This document shows, piece by piece, positions 25,210 through 33,273 of a stretch of 64,000 nucleotides of DNA; position 1 is the first letter of the stretch, and each line of letters begins with the position of its first letter. The stretch comes from DAOSEK01 sp035363095 (lineage in GTDB: Archaea > Nanobdellota > Nanobdellia > Woesearchaeales > UBA119). The position numbers were made by a program, and so were the translations under genes. The stretch covers positions 62,001 through 126,000 of the forward strand of contig DAOSEK010000002.1 in NCBI GenBank assembly GCA_035363095.1, written 5' to 3'. The notes under the pieces were generated by a model. That model saw only the letters and a program-made list of their open reading frames with translations, ran no database searches and had not been told where the DNA came from.

Positions 25210-27045
25210 ATGGCAAATAATCAAAACCCAAGCACTAACCAAAACCCAAGCACTAATCAAAAATCAAATAGATATAAAAATATTGACATTAAATATGACC
25301 TTTTAGAAATTGCAGGTTTTTTTAGAAATCATCTTCTAATCACATTGTGCCTTCTTTTCATAATAATAATAGTAAGTTCGCTTTTTGTATTTGAAAACCT
25401 TATATTCAAATCAATAATCGATGAATCAACAAACTTTTCTCAAGGTATAATATCAAAAGATGCATTCCTATCAACCATATCTTTACTATTTTTATTCCTA
25501 TTAATAATATTCTTGATAAAAAGCGTAGGTAATTGGGTAAGAATACACCTCCTAAACAGCCTTGAAGTAAAAATAATAGCTGAGTTAAAAAGAAAATACT
25601 TCAACCACATAATAAGACTTGATTATGATTTTTTTACATCAAATAGAATAGGCTCTATTATTTCAAAGATAACTCGAAGTGGTGGAGCAATAGAACGATT
25701 TGTTGATGTATTTGTCTTCAACTTTATTCCATTAATAGTAAGCTTGATTACTGCTATAATATCACTTGCATATCTGGGAATAAGTTATATACTCTTACTA
25801 TTAATCACTTTTACAATCTTTATCGCAATAAGCCTATTCATTCAAAAGAAGCAAAACCTTGCAAACTCATTAGCAAACGAAAGAGAGGACATTGAAAAAG
25901 GAGAAATAAGTGATTACCTTGCAAATGTAGAATCAATAAAATACTTTGGAAAAGAGAATTACATCAAAAAGAAATTCTTTACCACAACCGAAAACACAAA
26001 ACTTGCCTTCCTCAAATTCTGGAATTATTTCAGATGGTCTTCCTTTTTTCAAAACCTAATCTTGGGAATAGGAACACTAGCCTTAATCCTTTTAACAATC
26101 TTTGACTTTCTAGCAGGGCTAATAACTGTAGGAACTATTGTATTTGTATACACCACATTTCAAAGATTGCTTTTGCCTCTTTATGAATTTATTCATGGAG
26201 TAAGAGGCTATTACAGATCATTAGCAGACCTTGACCCTCTCTTTAAATATGGGAAGCTCCCAAACGCAATTAAAGATATCAAAGGAGCAAAAGATTACAA
26301 AGTAAAAGAAGGCGATGTAGAATTTAAAAACGTAACATTTAGCTATGCAAACAAAAAAATATTTGACAATTTTTCACTAAAGATCCCTAAAAACAAAAAG
26401 GTTGCCTTAGTAGGGCATTCGGGAAGTGGAAAAACCACTCTTATAAAATTACTCTACAGGCTTTATGATGTTGATAGTGGTTCTATAGAAATTGATAAAA
26501 TAAATATACGAAGTTTTAAGCAAGAAGCCCTAAGAAGGGAATTAAGTATAGTCCCTCAAGAGTGCATACTATTTAATGATACAATCTATAATAACATCCT
26601 TTTTTCAAATCCAACCTCATCGAAAAAAGAGGTAATGCACGCAATTAAAGTTGCAAATCTAGATGAGCTTATTGATTCGCTCCCTTTTAAAGAAAATACA
26701 ATAGTTGGAGAAAAGGGTGTAAAATTATCAGGTGGTGAAAAACAAAGAGTATCAATCGCAAGAGCAGTTTTAGCAAAAAAAGAAATACTCATACTTGATG
26801 AAGCAACATCTTCACTTGATTCTCAAACCGAGCTTGAAATAAAAGAAGCTTTAGAAAAGCTAATGAGAAACAAGACCACAATTATTATAGCTCATCGGCT
26901 TTCAACAATCATGAACTCAGACCTAATAGTGGTAATGAAAAAAGGAAAAATAGTTCAAATGGGTAATCATAACGAATTAATCAATCAACCCGGAGAATAC
27001 AAAAAGCTTTGGAATATCCAAAAAGGGGGATATATTGTTGAGTAA
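25210..27045 (+). CDS. ABC transporter, fused permease and ATPase (exporter type)
   Basis: A 611-aa half-transporter. Six TM helices lie in about residues 35-320, and the nucleotide-binding domain follows from ~360: Walker A VGHSGSGKTT, Q-loop PQECILF, signature LSGGEKQRVSIARA, Walker B ILILDEATSSLD and the H-loop IIIAHRLST. This resembles Atm1/MsbA-like homodimeric exporters. The N-terminus has an NQNPST tandem duplication. It stands upstream of the Fe-S operon with a 130-bp gap, so a link to Fe-S or sulfur export (Atm1-like) is possible but unproven. Confidence 0.92.
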   Translation: MANNQNPSTNQNPSTNQKSNRYKNIDIKYDLLEIAGFFRNHLLITLCLLFIIIIVSSLFVFENLIFKSIIDESTNFSQGIISKDAFLSTISLLFLFLLIIFLIKSVGNWVRIHLLNSLEVKIIAELKRKYFNHIIRLDYDFFTSNRIGSIISKITRSGGAIERFVDVFVFNFIPLIVSLITAIISLAYLGISYILLLLITFTIFIAISLFIQKKQNLANSLANEREDIEKGEISDYLANVESIKYFGKENYIKKKFFTTTENTKLAFLKFWNYFRWSSFFQNLILGIGTLALILLTIFDFLAGLITVGTIVFVYTTFQRLLLPLYEFIHGVRGYYRSLADLDPLFKYGKLPNAIKDIKGAKDYKVKEGDVEFKNVTFSYANKKIFDNFSLKIPKNKKVALVGHSGSGKTTLIKLLYRLYDVDSGSIEIDKINIRSFKQEALRRELSIVPQECILFNDTIYNNILFSNPTSSKKEVMHAIKVANLDELIDSLPFKENTIVGEKGVKLSGGEKQRVSIARAVLAKKEILILDEATSSLDSQTELEIKEALEKLMRNKTTIIIAHRLSTIMNSDLIVVMKKGKIVQMGNHNELINQPGEYKKLWNIQKGGYIVE

Positions 27046-27128
27046 ACACCAATAATTTTCTTGCCAAATAAGTGTTGCAAACACCATCGCCTCGTTTCAT
27101 TGCTATAAATTCATCTAAATACCTTCTT

Positions 27129-27155
27129 ATTAACAATCGTTAATTTTAAATATAA
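27129..27155 (+). promoter_or_regulatory. Promoter and palindrome of the Fe-S operon
   Basis: ATTAAC-N4-GTTAAT (27129-27144) lies immediately upstream of a TATA-like TTTAAATATA (27145-27154). The ATG at 27179 is ~27 bp further, implying a near-leaderless mRNA. The palindrome covers the expected BRE/TFB site. It is a plausible operator for the regulator encoded by the first gene. Confidence 0.5.
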
Positions 27156-27178
27156 CCTTATATTTTCTTATATTCACT

Positions 27179-27565
27179 ATGAGTGAAATAATGTTGCGTC
27201 CAGAGATAGAAACATGGTATATACTGCCATTTATTAAAAAATCTGTTACAATTTGGCTCAAATCCAAAGGTTACAAACAAACACAAATATCACAAATGAT
27301 GGGCATAACTCCAGCATCAGTTAGTCTTTATTGTTCTGGAAAAAGAGCAAGTGCTATTGAAATACAATGTCCAATTGCATCAAAATCAATATCAGATTTA
27401 GTATCAAACGAACTGGCCTTGCAAAAATCCATAACCCCTGCAATCATATACACAGCAATCGCAAAAACCTTACAAGTTGTTGAATCAAAAGGACTAGTCT
27501 GTCAAATCCATAAGTCCTTATCTAAAGACAATTGTTGCCTTATCAAAAACAAAAAGGTTTGCTAA
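27179..27565 (+). CDS. XRE-like HTH regulator with C-terminal cysteines, heading the Fe-S operon
   Basis: A 128-aa protein. The HTH is YKQTQISQMMGITPASVSLYCSGKR (residues ~32-56). The C-terminus has a Cys/His cluster, CQIHKSLSKDNCC, and a final Cys, resembling archaeal COG2522-type regulators. It heads a run with IscS, IscU and MIP18 genes (14-bp gap to iscS). The cysteines could ligate an Fe-S cluster so that it reports cluster supply, like SufR or IscR in bacteria; that is inference. Confidence 0.75.
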   Translation: MSEIMLRPEIETWYILPFIKKSVTIWLKSKGYKQTQISQMMGITPASVSLYCSGKRASAIEIQCPIASKSISDLVSNELALQKSITPAIIYTAIAKTLQVVESKGLVCQIHKSLSKDNCCLIKNKKVC

Positions 27566-27579
27566 TTAAGGTGTTGAAA

Positions 27580-28767
27580 ATGAAAATATATGCTGATAAT
27601 GCATCAACAACAAAACTTGACCCTTGTGTTTTAGAAGAAATGCTTCCTTTCCTAAAAGAAGACTTTGGAAACCCTTCCTCACTTCACTCAAAAGGACTAT
27701 TTGCCCAAAGAGCAGTGGATAAAGCAAGACTAATAATCTCTGAATCCATAGGCGTAAACCCTGAAGAGATAATATTTACATCAGGTGCAACAGAATCAGA
27801 TAATCTTGCAATCAAAGGAATAGCTTACGCAAACAAAGATAGTACCAGAAAAAAGATAATCACTACAAAAATCGAGCATGATGCAGTCCTAAAAACATTT
27901 GAACAATTATCATTAGAAGGATTTGAAACAGTATTTCTAAATGTTGATAAAGAAGGCTTTGTAAAACTTGATGAACTAAAAAAAGAACTCACAGAAAAAA
28001 CCTTGTTAGTATCAATAATACATGCAAATAACGAAATAGGAACAATTCAAGACATAAAAACAATTAGCGAATTATGCCACAAAGTGGGTGCAATATTTCA
28101 CACCGATGCTACCCAATCATACACAAAAATACCAATAAACATAAAAGATTTAAACATTGATTTAATGACAATGAATGCTCACAAACTTCATGGTCCAAAA
28201 GGAGTAGGTGCACTATATATCAAAGAAGGACTAAAAATTAAACCACTATTTGGTGGCGGTGGTCAAGAATTTAAAATCCGCTCTGGAACCTATAATGTAG
28301 CAGGCATAGTAGGCTTTGGAAAAGCAGTAGAGATTCAAACAAAACAAATAGAAAAAAATAGCGATTATATCAAATCATTAAGAGATGAACTATACCAAAA
28401 ACTTTCAAAAATAGAAAACTCAAAAATAAACGGACCAACAGACCTTTCAAAAGAAAAAAGGCTTGTAAATAACCTTAACATAAGATTTAGCGGTATTGAA
28501 GGTGAAGCAATGCTTTTTAGGCTTGATGACTTGGGGATAATGGTATCCACCGCAAGCGCCTGTTCCTCTCAAAGCCTAAAACCAAGCCATGTTTTAATGG
28601 CATGCGGACTTTCCCATGAACAGGCTCATGGCTCTTTAAGATTTTCATTATCAAAATTCAATCATCCAAGCGAAATCCCGATAATTGCAACAGCAGTAGA
28701 AAAGGTAGTAACTGATTTAAGAAAATTAAGCCCACTTGTTGGCTTAAGAAAACAAAAGGTGAATTAA
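27580..28767 (+). CDS. iscS: Cysteine desulfurase IscS/NifS
   Basis: A 395-aa PLP enzyme. MKIYADNASTTKLDP opens the protein; GATESDNLAIKG, HADATQS-like HTDATQSYTK and the PLP Lys in MNAHKLHGPKGVG follow, and the sulfur-carrying Cys is in ASACSSQSLKPSH. It releases sulfur from cysteine for Fe-S assembly. The ATG at 27580 follows an AAGGTG ribosome-binding site; GTG-27571 is an alternative. The next gene (IscU) starts 3 bp after its stop. Confidence 0.95.
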   Translation: MKIYADNASTTKLDPCVLEEMLPFLKEDFGNPSSLHSKGLFAQRAVDKARLIISESIGVNPEEIIFTSGATESDNLAIKGIAYANKDSTRKKIITTKIEHDAVLKTFEQLSLEGFETVFLNVDKEGFVKLDELKKELTEKTLLVSIIHANNEIGTIQDIKTISELCHKVGAIFHTDATQSYTKIPINIKDLNIDLMTMNAHKLHGPKGVGALYIKEGLKIKPLFGGGGQEFKIRSGTYNVAGIVGFGKAVEIQTKQIEKNSDYIKSLRDELYQKLSKIENSKINGPTDLSKEKRLVNNLNIRFSGIEGEAMLFRLDDLGIMVSTASACSSQSLKPSHVLMACGLSHEQAHGSLRFSLSKFNHPSEIPIIATAVEKVVTDLRKLSPLVGLRKQKVN

Positions 28768-28769
28768 AA

Positions 28770-29441
28770 ATGGCACTTGATTATACACAAAAAGTAATAG
28801 AGCTTTTTAGAAATCCAAAAAACGTAGGTGAAATAGACTCTCCTGATGTTGAAGTGAAAGAAGGTAGCCCTGCTTGTGGAGACCTTTTACAATTACAGCT
28901 AAAAATAAACCCCATATCAAAGATAATTGATGATATAAAATTTAAGTCATTTGGTTGTGCATCAAATATCGCAACAGCATCAATTGTAACAGAAATGGCA
29001 AAAGGAAAAAAAATTGACGACGCAGAAAAAATTTCTTGGCAGGATGCAACAAAAGAGCTTGGCGGGCTTCCAAATGTAAAAGTTCATTGCTCAGTATTAG
29101 CAGTTGACGCACTAAAACAGGCAATAGAAAAATATAAAATCAAAGAAGGGCTTTTAAAAATAGACGAAAACGCAATCACAAAAGATTTTATAATTTCAAA
29201 GTTAGGTCATGTAATAGACCCTTCCAAAGGAACTGACATTGTAAGACTTAAATATGTATTATATGTAGGAGTAGAAAAATCAAAAGAGGACGAAAAAGCA
29301 GTTGATATATTAATCCAGCTAAGCCATCCTCAAGACGTTGATTACGAAGAAAACATTAAAGAAGAGATATTAGAAAAACTCGAATATATTCCAAAAATTA
29401 AAAATATCAAAATAGAATTTCTTACTCACTCAATAAACTAA
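28770..29441 (+). CDS. iscU: IscU-type Fe-S scaffold with a C-terminal MIP18-like extension
   Basis: A 223-aa protein. Residues 1-125 are IscU: SPACGDLLQL (first Cys and Asp), FKSFGCASNIATAS (second Cys) and VKVHCSVLAVDAL (third Cys). Residues ~135-223 (KDFIISKLGHVIDPSKGTDI; VDILIQLSHPQDVDYE) look like a MIP18/DUF59 or NifU/Mrp-type partner domain. That extension is not usual for IscU (130-150 aa), so this may combine scaffold and carrier functions. It is 3 bp after iscS and 40 bp before a stand-alone MIP18 gene. Confidence 0.85.
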   Translation: MALDYTQKVIELFRNPKNVGEIDSPDVEVKEGSPACGDLLQLQLKINPISKIIDDIKFKSFGCASNIATASIVTEMAKGKKIDDAEKISWQDATKELGGLPNVKVHCSVLAVDALKQAIEKYKIKEGLLKIDENAITKDFIISKLGHVIDPSKGTDIVRLKYVLYVGVEKSKEDEKAVDILIQLSHPQDVDYEENIKEEILEKLEYIPKIKNIKIEFLTHSIN

Positions 29442-29481
29442 CACTTTAAAAAAACTTAATCAAATCAAAAAGGTGTTTTAT

Positions 29482-29811
29482 TTGGCAAAAGAGAATCATG
29501 CTCCAAAAAGCAAAACGGTTACAAAAGAAAATGTGTTAAATACATTAAGAGAGGTTTATGACCCTGAAATACCACTAAGTGTGGTGGATTTGGGAATGAT
29601 TTATGAAATACAAATAGAGGATAAAAAAATATCAATTACCATGACACTCACTTCTCCAATGTGTCCCATGGGTTCATACATTCAAATGCTAATAGAACAA
29701 GCAATTGAAAAATCCTTTAAAGACCATCAACTAGAAATAAAATTAACATTTGATCCGCCTTGGACTCCTGAACGGATAAATATAAACAAAAGAAAAGAAT
29801 TAGGATTATAA
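29482..29811 (+). CDS. MIP18/DUF59-family Fe-S assembly factor
   Basis: A 109-aa single-domain protein. VYDPEIPLSVVDLGMIYEI, SPMCPMGSYIQMLIEQAI and FDPPWTPERI are the DUF59 signatures with the conserved Cys. Such proteins take part in late Fe-S targeting. The TTG at 29482 is preferred: it follows the AAAGGTG ribosome-binding site by 7 bases, whereas the GTG at 29473 lies inside it. It is last in the regulator-iscS-iscU-MIP18 operon. Confidence 0.88.
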   Translation: MAKENHAPKSKTVTKENVLNTLREVYDPEIPLSVVDLGMIYEIQIEDKKISITMTLTSPMCPMGSYIQMLIEQAIEKSFKDHQLEIKLTFDPPWTPERININKRKELGL

Positions 29812-29888
29812 AAATATCTCTATTCCTAAGATCTTTTTAAAATAGACAACAATTAATTATCTTTTCAACAATCCCTTAGCGTTATAGA

Positions 29889-29904
29889 AAGTTTTATAAA
29901 ATAT
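29889..29904 (+). promoter_or_regulatory. TATA-like box of the tRNA gene
   Basis: GTTTTATAAAATAT lies about 33 bp upstream of the mature tRNA 5' end. It would place initiation near 29923 and leave a short leader for RNase P to remove. Confidence 0.45.
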
Positions 29905-29929
29905 CTTTTTTTGCTAACAAATTGGTTAT

Positions 29930-30102
29930 GCCGACTTAGCTCAGCCTGGTCAGAGCGCTAGACTCATAAGATTTGTTGCAAACAAGATCTTAATGAACTA
30001 AAGCAACAGATGCCTTTTGCTCTAATTGGGATTATAGAGTCTTTAGATATTTTTTAAATCTGAGATATCTAGAGGTCCGGGGTTCAAAGCCCCGAGTCGG
30101 CA
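29930..30102 (+). tRNA. tRNA-CAU (elongator Met or Ile2) with a 98-nt intron
   Basis: Exon 1 is 29930-29968 and exon 2 is 30067-30102. Acceptor GCCGACT/AGTCGGC, D stem GCTC/GAGC, anticodon stem CTAGA/TCTAG with loop CTCATA+A, and T arm CGGGG-TTCAAAG-CCCCG all pair perfectly. The intron (29969-30066) interrupts at the canonical 37/38 site, and its ends (AGATTT...AAATCT) can pair to form a bulge-helix-bulge target for the splicing endonuclease. The G1-C72 pair argues against an initiator. The CAU anticodon cannot separate Met from Ile2 (modified C34). CCA is not encoded. Confidence 0.93.
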
Positions 30103-30127
30103 TCTTTCTTTAAACAATCTTAACAAA

Positions 30128-30841
30128 TCATAATATCTCTTTATTCTCATCCATCAAAGCCTTAACCTCAGAATCTTTTAAATCTCTATATCTTCCTGAT
30201 TTAAGCGTTCCTAGACTAATAGGACCTATTGCCACCCTTTCAAGTTCATCAACATAAAAACCCAAGCCCTTAAAAATTCTTTTTACAATCTTATTTCTAC
30301 CTTCATGTACACCTATCTCAACATGGGTCTTATTAATAATCTTTGCAAACTCAACTCTTACTGGACCATCCTTTAACATAATCTTTCCCTTTAACTTTCT
30401 TATGTCATCCTCACTAACCCTTTGATTTAATTTAGCCCTATAAACCTTAATAAGCTCATACCTTGGATGCATCACTTTGTTTGCAAAATCCCCATCATTT
30501 GTAAGAAGAATAAGTCCTTTAGCATCAAAATCAAGTCTTCCAACAGGAAAAATTCTCTCTTCAATCCCGTTGAAAAAATTCATAACAGTTTTTCTTTTAA
30601 ATGGATCGCTTAATGTTGTCAACACAAATTTTGGTTTGTTAAAAGCAATATACCTTTTCTTTGCAAAAATAATCTTTCTTCTTAAAACAAAAATAGAATC
30701 CTTATCTGGATCTGCTTTTTCCCCTATCTGTGCAACATGGTCATTTACCTTTACCTTGCCACCTATAATAAGCTCTTCAGCTGTTCTTCTCGAACAAAAG
30801 CCAGCATTTGAAATAAGTTTTTGAATTCTCTCTTGTACCAT
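30128..30841 (-). CDS. RsuA/RluB-family pseudouridine synthase
   Basis: A 237-aa protein. The N-terminal S4 RNA-binding domain (ERIQKLISNAGFCSRRTAEELI) is followed by the catalytic domain with FPVGRLDFDAKGLILLTNDG, in which the Asp of GRLD is catalytic, and VHEGRNKIVKRIF. It isomerises uridine in rRNA, or perhaps tRNA. This family is mainly bacterial, so acquisition from bacteria is likely but inferred. It is convergent with the tRNA gene. Confidence 0.9.
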   Translation of the reverse strand: MVQERIQKLISNAGFCSRRTAEELIIGGKVKVNDHVAQIGEKADPDKDSIFVLRRKIIFAKKRYIAFNKPKFVLTTLSDPFKRKTVMNFFNGIEERIFPVGRLDFDAKGLILLTNDGDFANKVMHPRYELIKVYRAKLNQRVSEDDIRKLKGKIMLKDGPVRVEFAKIINKTHVEIGVHEGRNKIVKRIFKGLGFYVDELERVAIGPISLGTLKSGRYRDLKDSEVKALMDENKEIL

Positions 30842-30924
30842 ATTAATGATATATTCAGTCCTACATTATAAAACTTTGCCAAAACAATAACTTTAAGAAA
30901 AGAAAACCATAGCTATTTAGCCAA

Positions 30925-32529
30925 ATGATAGCAAAAATAGGATCAAACTTTGACATTATTATAATTACTGCTGAATATTACGAAGACCATCCACTTTCTC
31001 CATCAGGGGTTTTAGCTAGAGTATTAGATGTAGCAGGTTTTAGTGTAGGCCTAATTGAAAAACCCAAAAATAAAGAGGACATAGCTAGGCTTGGAGAGCC
31101 AAATCTGGCATTTTGTGTGACCGCTGGCTCAATTGACAGTATGTTAAATAATTACACTCCGCTAAAGAAGAAAAGGATACTAGACAAATACTCCAATGCA
31201 ACAAAAATGCCTGATAGAGCAATAATAGTGTATTGCAATCTAATAAAAGAGCAATACAAAAAAACCAAAATCATAATTGGTGGAATTGAAAGCTCCCTTC
31301 GGCGTTTTGCCCACTATGATTATTGGTCAAATTCTATACGAAAAAGCATTCTTTATGATTCAAGAGCAGATATTTTAGTCTATGGCAATGGCGAAAAACA
31401 AATAATAGAAATAGCTAAAAGAATAAAAGATGCCAAACCCATAGATAACATCAAAGGAACATGTGTAATTAAAAAAGAAATAGATAGCACATTTGAATTG
31501 TTACCTTCATTTAAAGATGTAAATAATGATAAGCTAATGTTTTCTAAAATGCAATCCCAATTTTCAATTTATAAAAATCTTGCTCAGGAATACGACAATA
31601 ACTATCTTGTGCAGTATTCATACCCTCAATATACAACAAAAGACCTTGATTTTATATACGCACTTCCCTACACAAGAAATCTATCAAAAGGCTCACTTCT
31701 TAAAATGGCCCAGTTTAGCATAGTAACACACAGAGGTTGCATTGGAAGATGTAATTTCTGCTCAATTGCATTTCATCAAGGGGACAAGATTATTTCTCGT
31801 TCTGAAGAAAACATACTAAATGAAATAAAACAAATAACCCTTCATCCTGATTTTAAGGGAGAAATTGATGATTTAGGAGGACCTTCTGCTAACATGTATG
31901 GAATGGATTGTGAGGTCCATTGCAAAAATTATCCTTGCCAAAAATCCTGTATGAACTGCCCACTGCTTGACAAATCCCATGGCAAACTAATATCGCTTAT
32001 GAAAAAAGCAAGAGAAATACCGCGTGTAAAAAACGTTTTTGTAAGAAGTGGTATAAGATATGACCTCGCACTTGAGAGCAAAGAGTACATAAAAGAACTT
32101 TCAGATCATCACATAGCAGGGTCCCTAAAGATAGCTCCTGAGCATTTCTCAAACTCTGTATTGTCGCTTATGAATAAAGATAATGCGAGATTTGAAGAAT
32201 TCCTTAATTACTTCAAAAAACTAAATAATCCTAAAAAACAGTACCTAAAATACTACTTTATGATCTGTCACCCAGGCGATAGTGAGACCCAAACCATTGC
32301 CTTACAAAAAAAGTTAGAATCCTTAGAAAACGTTGAGTCATTTCAGGTTTTTACCCCAACCCCCATGACGAACTCAACCTCTATGTATTGGACAAGCCTA
32401 AATCCAAAGACGCTTGAAAAAATAGACATAATATATGATTACAACACCAAAAAAAAGCTAAAGAGAATCTTACTTAAAGATTTAAACAAACCAAGTCAAA
32501 AGTTTTATGAAAATGAAAAAACCAGATAG
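30925..32529 (+). CDS. YgiQ-type radical SAM protein (UPF0313)
   Basis: A 534-aa protein. The N-terminal region (SPSGVLARVLDVAGFSVG; GGIESSLRRFAHYDYWS) is typical of YgiQ. The radical SAM motif CIGRCNFC stands near residue 273, and another cysteine group follows (CEVHCKNYPCQKSCMNC). A C-terminal VFTPTPMT-YWT motif completes the match. The reaction is unknown. Bacterial homologues are longer, so this is a short archaeal form. Confidence 0.9.
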   Translation: MIAKIGSNFDIIIITAEYYEDHPLSPSGVLARVLDVAGFSVGLIEKPKNKEDIARLGEPNLAFCVTAGSIDSMLNNYTPLKKKRILDKYSNATKMPDRAIIVYCNLIKEQYKKTKIIIGGIESSLRRFAHYDYWSNSIRKSILYDSRADILVYGNGEKQIIEIAKRIKDAKPIDNIKGTCVIKKEIDSTFELLPSFKDVNNDKLMFSKMQSQFSIYKNLAQEYDNNYLVQYSYPQYTTKDLDFIYALPYTRNLSKGSLLKMAQFSIVTHRGCIGRCNFCSIAFHQGDKIISRSEENILNEIKQITLHPDFKGEIDDLGGPSANMYGMDCEVHCKNYPCQKSCMNCPLLDKSHGKLISLMKKAREIPRVKNVFVRSGIRYDLALESKEYIKELSDHHIAGSLKIAPEHFSNSVLSLMNKDNARFEEFLNYFKKLNNPKKQYLKYYFMICHPGDSETQTIALQKKLESLENVESFQVFTPTPMTNSTSMYWTSLNPKTLEKIDIIYDYNTKKKLKRILLKDLNKPSQKFYENEKTR

Positions 32530-32678
32530 TGGTTATTTGGCTTTACACATACTTTTACACCTCATTTACCCATCATAATAACTCCTTTTAAAGTTCTCCT
32601 CTATTCTTCACTCTAATAAAATAAACAGTTAGCTTTAAATACTTCCTCATGCTACATTCCAAGTTAGGCTATACAAAC

Positions 32679-32702
32679 GATATCTTAGAATTCTAAAATA
32701 TC
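32679..32702. promoter_or_regulatory. 24-bp near-perfect palindrome
   Basis: GATATCTTAGAA and TTCTAAAATATC are 12-bp arms with one mismatch and no spacer. The site lies ~75 bp upstream of the small zinc-ribbon gene. It could be an operator. No TATA position is certain. Confidence 0.35.
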
Positions 32703-32777
32703 TCATAAAAAAGATATAACTATGATTCTTAAGAAGCAAATTTGAATAGCTGTGATAAAAACTAGGTGAAGAATAAG

Positions 32778-32936
32778 ATGAGAAACGAAAGTGGATTCAG
32801 AAGGGACTTTGGACCAAGAGAGATGCACAAAGCAGTCTGCGCAGATTGCGGTAATGAGTGCGAGGTTCCATTTAAACCAGCTGAAGGAAAACCTGTTTAC
32901 TGCAGGGATTGTTACCAAAAACATAAAAAGTTCTAA
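32778..32936 (+). CDS. Small zinc-ribbon protein, 52 aa
   Basis: A 52-aa protein. HKAVCADCGNECEVPFKPAE and VYCRDCYQKHKK give two CxxC knuckles (C21/C24 and C42/C45, plus C28), a zinc ribbon. The N-terminus is Arg-rich (RRDFGPREM). Similar CxxC proteins are common in DPANN archaea and have no known function; nucleic-acid binding is a guess. An AGGTGA ribosome-binding site lies 9 bp before the ATG. Confidence 0.8.
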   Translation: MRNESGFRRDFGPREMHKAVCADCGNECEVPFKPAEGKPVYCRDCYQKHKKF

Positions 32937-33273
32937 GAATATTATATTTTTAGTTTACACTGATTTATTTTTTTGTTTTTTTAATTTATTAAACTCTATT
33001 TTTCTGTTCAAATGCGTGTTAGTCAATAAACATATCTTAGATTCTAATTAAATATCTCCCTTTACTCAACATATTCAATATTTCAGCCTAAACAGTTCTA
33101 TCTATTTTCAACCCAAAAGGGAAAATATAAATAGTAGTTACTGCAAAATGGTTAATGTGTATAACTCCAAGCTTGCTTATTTAAAATAATTTAGATCTTA
33201 CAGATAAAAATCCCACAAAAAAACTAAAAAAAGCAAAAAACCCTAATTTAACACTAAAATGAGGTTGTTAATC
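32937..33273. other. Intergenic, no gene seen
   Basis: The region is AT-rich with no coding pattern. A TATA-like AAATATAAAT occurs near 33123-33132 and could serve the surface-protein gene with a long leader. There is a GAGGTTG ribosome-binding site just before 33274. Confidence 0.35.
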
